Shown: piece by piece, positions 60,908 to 64,000 of the stretch
Layout of the letters: every line of letters starts with the position of its first letter
Position numbering within the stretch: position 1 is the first letter of the stretch
From: Marispirochaeta sp.
GTDB lineage: Bacteria; Spirochaetota; Spirochaetia; JC444; Marispirochaetaceae
Direction of reading: 5' to 3'
DNA length: 64,000 bases
NCBI RefSeq assembly: GCF_963668165.1
Contig: NZ_OY764209.1
Span: 2,170,001-2,234,000 of the forward strand
The notes under the pieces: model-generated
Seen by the model: the letters and a program-made list of their open reading frames with translations, nothing else
What the model was told of the DNA's origin: nothing
The model's database searches: none
Position numbers and translations under genes: made by a program

Positions 60908-61411
60908 TTACAGGTAGTGTACCAGCTCGTCCAGCCTCTTTCGCGTCTTTTGCCGCGGAGTCCGCTCTGTGTATCCCAGGGGGGTAAAGGCTACGGGTTC
61001 CCACTGGGGACCGAGGTCCGCAAACTTTCTGGCAGCCGCCGTATCAAAGGCCCCTATCCAGCAGGTTCCCAGGTTCTGAGCAGCCGCAGCAAGAATCATA
61101 TGATCCATAACAATGGCCGCGTCAACATACGCGTAATTTTTGCCGTCCCCCCGTACCCAGGCTGCGTCGTAATCGGCGAAGATCCCGAGCACCAGGGGCG
61201 CCTGGGTAAAAAAGGAGCCGGAATAGATCACTTTCAGCTGCTCTTCGTATTTCTCTGTTGGGATAACCAGGATCTTGAAGGCCTGCAGATTACAAGCTGT
61301 CGGAGCAAGACGCCCGGCTTCCAGTATCTTGTCGAGCTTTTTCTGCTCCACTTCGTTGCTTTTATATCCCCGAACGCTGAAGCGGGTTTGAATACAATCA
61401 AAATAATCCAT
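60908..61411 (-). CDS. Nitroreductase-family FMN protein
   Basis: 167 residues. Nitroreductase fold: IQTRFSVRGYKSNEV with the FMN-binding RxSxR-like start, ILEAGRLAPTACNLQAFKILVI, AIVMDHMILAAAAQNLGTCWIG and TPLGYTERTPRQKTRKRLDELV. It probably reduces nitro compounds or quinones with NAD(P)H and FMN. It lies 5 bp upstream of the decayed transporter and may once have shared its transcript. Confidence 0.92.
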   Translation of the reverse strand: MDYFDCIQTRFSVRGYKSNEVEQKKLDKILEAGRLAPTACNLQAFKILVIPTEKYEEQLKVIYSGSFFTQAPLVLGIFADYDAAWVRGDGKNYAYVDAAIVMDHMILAAAAQNLGTCWIGAFDTAAARKFADLGPQWEPVAFTPLGYTERTPRQKTRKRLDELVHYL

Positions 61412-61556
61412 TTCATTCTCCCTGATTTATTTCTAATTATATGCAAATAGTTCAAGACCGAATTGTCAAGGTGGCGTACTATCAAATATTTGTTAACAGT
61501 TCTGTACTGTGGAGGCAAAAACAGGGATATTAGTCCATGAAGATAAGGAGCAGTCA

Positions 61557-62636
61557 ATGAGCAGCAAAATGAAAATCGGTTTCGGATTTTACAGGCATAT
61601 GCTGAACGATGAAAACTTCCGCTTTGCCCGACAGGCGGGAGCGACTCACGCGGTAGTACACCTGACAGACTACACCGGCCAGTTGAAAGGCGCCCCGCTG
61701 ACTGATGATCAGCCGATTGACGGAAAAAGCGGCTGGGGACAGACCTCCGGAGACCGGGAAATATGGAGTGTATCTTCCTTAAGCAGCTTAAAAAAAAGCA
61801 TGGCACAGCACGGCATTGAATTATACGCCCTGGAGAACTTTGATCCTGCCCACTGGTATGATGTGCTGCTTGCCGGTCCCGGGAGGGATGAACAGATAGA
61901 ATGGATACAGGAGATAATCCGCAACATGGGACAGGCGGGTATTCCTGTTATGGGATATAACTTCAGCCTTGCCGGTGTTGCCGGACGGGTACACGGACCC
62001 TTTGCCCGGGGCGGTGCTGAATCGGTTGGAGTCTCCGGTGTTGATGATACACCGATCCCGAAGGGCATGGTCTGGAACATGGCCTATGAGAGTTCTGTTT
62101 CAGGTGAGGTTCTGCCGGAAATCTCCCACCAGGAGCTCTGGGAGCGTCTGCAGTATTTCCTGGAGCGTGTTGTTCCTGTGGCGGAAAAAGCCGGTGTGAT
62201 CATGGCTGCCCACCCTGATGATCCTCCCGCGGAGCGGGTACGGAGACAGCCAAGGCTGATCTACAAGGATTCTCTCTATTATAAGCTCTTCGGTCTGGTC
62301 GAGAGTTCGTACAGCAAGGCGGAGCTCTGTCTGGGGACGGTGCAGGAGATGCAGGACAGCGATGTGTACCGGCTGACTGAGGACCTGGTTAAACAGAAGA
62401 AGGTCGCTTATATCCACTTTCGCAATGTTGTCGGCAAGATACCGGAGTATCACGAGGTTTTCGTCGATGAAGGGGAGATTGATATGCCCCGGATCATACG
62501 TATTCTTGTTGAGAACGGCTACGATGGGGTGATTATTCCCGACCATACTCCGCAGATGAGCTGCGCCGCTCCCTGGCATGCCGGTATGGCCTATGCCCTG
62601 GGGTATATGCGGGGACTCTGCCAGGTGTACGGCTGA
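61557..62636 (+). CDS. uxuA: Mannonate dehydratase
   Basis: 359 residues from ATG 61557 (AAGGAG at 61545-61550); the frame extends upstream but lacks a better start. UxuA signatures: KIGFGFYRHMLNDENFRFARQAGA, NFSLAGVAGR, AAHPDDPP metal ligands, HFRNVVG and DHTPQM near the end. It converts D-mannonate to 2-keto-3-deoxygluconate in hexuronate catabolism. Other uronate genes are not in the window. Confidence 0.93.
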   Translation: MSSKMKIGFGFYRHMLNDENFRFARQAGATHAVVHLTDYTGQLKGAPLTDDQPIDGKSGWGQTSGDREIWSVSSLSSLKKSMAQHGIELYALENFDPAHWYDVLLAGPGRDEQIEWIQEIIRNMGQAGIPVMGYNFSLAGVAGRVHGPFARGGAESVGVSGVDDTPIPKGMVWNMAYESSVSGEVLPEISHQELWERLQYFLERVVPVAEKAGVIMAAHPDDPPAERVRRQPRLIYKDSLYYKLFGLVESSYSKAELCLGTVQEMQDSDVYRLTEDLVKQKKVAYIHFRNVVGKIPEYHEVFVDEGEIDMPRIIRILVENGYDGVIIPDHTPQMSCAAPWHAGMAYALGYMRGLCQVYG

Positions 62637-62668
62637 TTCTTCCGATCTTTTTCCTGTGCCCGGAGCGC

Positions 62669-62697
62669 TTGCACTATATTCTTCACTGCGTTATTAT
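62669..62697 (+). promoter_or_regulatory. Candidate promoter of the V/A-ATPase operon
   Basis: TTGCAC at 62669-62674 and TATTAT at 62692-62697 with 17-bp spacing, about 57 bp before the first ATPase gene. Confidence 0.55.
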
Positions 62698-62753
62698 TTC
62701 TCAGCAGGCAGTTATAAGGTCTGCGGAAAGTCGGCATATGATTACGAGGACCC

Positions 62754-63086
62754 ATGAACGAGATAATCAAAAAAGTAGAAGAGACCGAGCAGGAAGCCCA
62801 GGCTCTCGTTGAGTCCGCCCGGGAGGAAGCACGGAAGCTTCAAAAGCAGAGCGAAGAGGAAGCGGCCGCACAGCTATCGAATGCCCGTGCCGAGGCAAAG
62901 CAGATTGTGCAGACTGCCCTCAGCGAAGCTCGCTCCGAGGCGAATGCGTACCGGGAAAAGACTCTCGGCGAAGCCTGTGCCTCCGCTGAACACAGGACAG
63001 GAAAGTTCAAAAGCCGCATCGAGACTATACTGGAAAAGCTTACAGCCCGGGTTCTTCGTATCGAAACGGGTGCGCCCGGTTTATGA
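62754..63086 (+). CDS. V/A-type ATP synthase peripheral-stalk subunit G/H
   Basis: 110 residues, almost wholly a charged alanine-rich coiled coil (EETEQEAQALVESAREEARKLQKQSEEEAAAQ...), as in the G/H stalk subunits of V/A-ATPases. It overlaps the following subunit gene by 4 bp. Alone the coiled coil would not be diagnostic; the next gene makes the call. Confidence 0.75.
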   Translation: MNEIIKKVEETEQEAQALVESAREEARKLQKQSEEEAAAQLSNARAEAKQIVQTALSEARSEANAYREKTLGEACASAEHRTGKFKSRIETILEKLTARVLRIETGAPGL

Positions 63087-64000
63087 AGAATGACAGGCTT
63101 GAACGTTACGCCTTTATCAATGCAAAGCTCAGGACCCGTCTGAGCCTTATTTTACCTGATGAGTTTTTTCTCAGGCTGAGCCGCACCGCTACTCTTAACG
63201 AAGCAGTAGAGCTCTTAAAAGAGACTCCTTTTTCGGCAGCCGGGCGGGTCTATGCCGCTACTGGAGACCTTAAACTCGTGGAGCTTGAACTCTTTACCAT
63301 CCAGCTGGGATTGTATCGGGAGCTTCAAAAGCAGGTTAAAGGAGAGCTCCTCATCTTTCTTAATGCCCTTCTGCTGCGCCTGGAGATTGAAAACCTCAAG
63401 GAGGCTCTGCGGCTCTGGCTGGACCGCAGTGTGCGCTGCCGGGATATCAGTTCACCCCTTGGCTATCTTTTTCAGGGGTCCATCTGTCATGAGATCGACA
63501 TATCCCGGGTTGTAAACGCCGAGGACATTCAGGCCCTGCAGGCTGCTCTGGACGGGACTCCCTATGCAGTCCTGGTGGCTGCTGACGCAGAGGAGATCCT
63601 GCGTTCCAGTTCCCTCTTTTCTCTGGAAACCGATTTGGACCGTTTCTATTTTGCACATGTTCTCGAAGCTTCTGCCGGACTGGGCGGGGAGGACCGGGGC
63701 ATTGTTGAGAGAATTGTGGGGATTGAGATTGATCTTGAAAATCTGGAACGCCTAGTCCGGTTCCGCAGTTTTTACGGTTTTGACGCCGGACAAATCCGGC
63801 GCTCTCTGATACCCGGGGGCTACCGTATAGATCCGGAAGAGGTTCTCTCCTCCATCGGCACTCAGGACCCGCGGGAAATACCCTCAGCGGTGACCCGGAG
63901 CTATCCGGAACTGACGGCCCTGGGTGGTCCGGGTAAGGATTCTTCATCACGCCTTCTATTGCTGGAAGAATTCCTGCGCCAGGTCCTTTTTCGCGAAGTA
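63083..64000 (+). CDS. V/A-type ATP synthase subunit C (AC39 family), runs off right edge
   Basis: The frame is open from ATG 63083 to the last base, about 306 residues, with no stop. It starts RLERYAFINAKLRTRLSLIL and continues with repeated helical units (LELFTIQLGLYRELQKQV, LLLRLEIENLKEALRLWLD, IEIDLENLERLVRFRSFYGF) typical of the AC39/subunit C central-stalk socket. V/A-type ATPase operons are usual in spirochaetes. The remaining subunits should lie just right of the window. Confidence 0.85.
   Translation, partial: MKNDRLERYAFINAKLRTRLSLILPDEFFLRLSRTATLNEAVELLKETPFSAAGRVYAATGDLKLVELELFTIQLGLYRELQKQVKGELLIFLNALLLRLEIENLKEALRLWLDRSVRCRDISSPLGYLFQGSICHEIDISRVVNAEDIQALQAALDGTPYAVLVAADAEEILRSSSLFSLETDLDRFYFAHVLEASAGLGGEDRGIVERIVGIEIDLENLERLVRFRSFYGFDAGQIRRSLIPGGYRIDPEEVLSSIGTQDPREIPSAVTRSYPELTALGGPGKDSSSRLLLLEEFLRQVLFREV

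Overview
The window looks like a chromosomal segment of a free-living anaerobic spirochaete (Spirochaetota). This is an inference, not a proof. It rests on the start of a V/A-type ATP synthase operon at the right edge, a stand-alone CheX/CheY signalling pair, a MipA/OmpV-type outer-membrane protein, and moderate GC with tightly overlapping operons. An AT-richer accessory patch sits at the left end, and several small decayed stretches lie between conserved operons.

Layout. (1) 1-7500 is accessory. It holds the end of a HigB/RelE-like toxin, a HigA-type antitoxin with a C-terminal ImmA/IrrE metallopeptidase domain, the HsdR subunit of a type I restriction system, an unrecognised protein of about 636 residues on the other strand, and a frameshifted gene remnant. 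This patch lies on the 3' side of an initiator tRNA-Met gene (7751-7823, minus strand). (2) 7900-11914 holds a small P-loop NTPase, a MocA-type molybdenum-cofactor nucleotidyltransferase, and a FecB/FecC/FecA-type ABC importer. (3) 11911-38216 is the metabolic core, a very large anaerobic purine-degradation and selenium-dependent molybdenum hydroxylase locus. It contains carbamate kinase, adenine deaminase, an NCS2 purine permease, two SDR enzymes, a cyclic amidohydrolase, YgfK, SsnA, YgeY, a threonine-synthase-like PLP enzyme, a three-subunit xanthine-dehydrogenase-type enzyme, a second PLP enzyme, an 8-oxoguanine-deaminase-like amidohydrolase, a YgfM-like FAD subunit, XdhD and the YgeW carbamoyltransferase.

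(4) 38577-42051 holds a GNAT acetyltransferase, a TetR regulator with an outer-membrane protein, and a small membrane protein behind a promoter/operator. (5) 42229-45221 is a three-gene phospho-signalling operon: a membrane-bound CheA-like kinase, a CheX phosphatase and a single-domain CheY. (6) 45532-52091 (minus strand) is a complete type I Wadjet operon, jetABCD, with gene remnants on both sides. (7) 52200-61411 is mixed housekeeping and accessory content: a TauE-type exporter, RidA, a broken SDR, a quinone-oxidoreductase-like protein, an HD hydrolase, YbaK, a RelA/SpoT-TPR protein, a GyrI-like protein, a WYL regulator, a decayed SLC13 transporter and a nitroreductase. (8) 61557-64000 holds mannonate dehydratase and the first two genes of the V-ATPase operon.

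How it works together. The core can be read as import of purines, deamination (Ade, the 8-oxoguanine-deaminase-like protein, SsnA), hydroxylation by Mo/Se enzymes, ring opening (cyclic amidohydrolase, YgeY), carbamoyl transfer to phosphate (YgeW) and ATP formation by carbamate kinase. The MocA homologue and perhaps the ABC importer would supply the cofactor and its metal. Three copies of a ~149-bp TA-flanked inverted-repeat element and three patches of GCAGAG-rich repeat sit between operons. A strongly folded ~175-nt leader precedes the main catabolic operon and is the best candidate here for an undescribed regulatory RNA.
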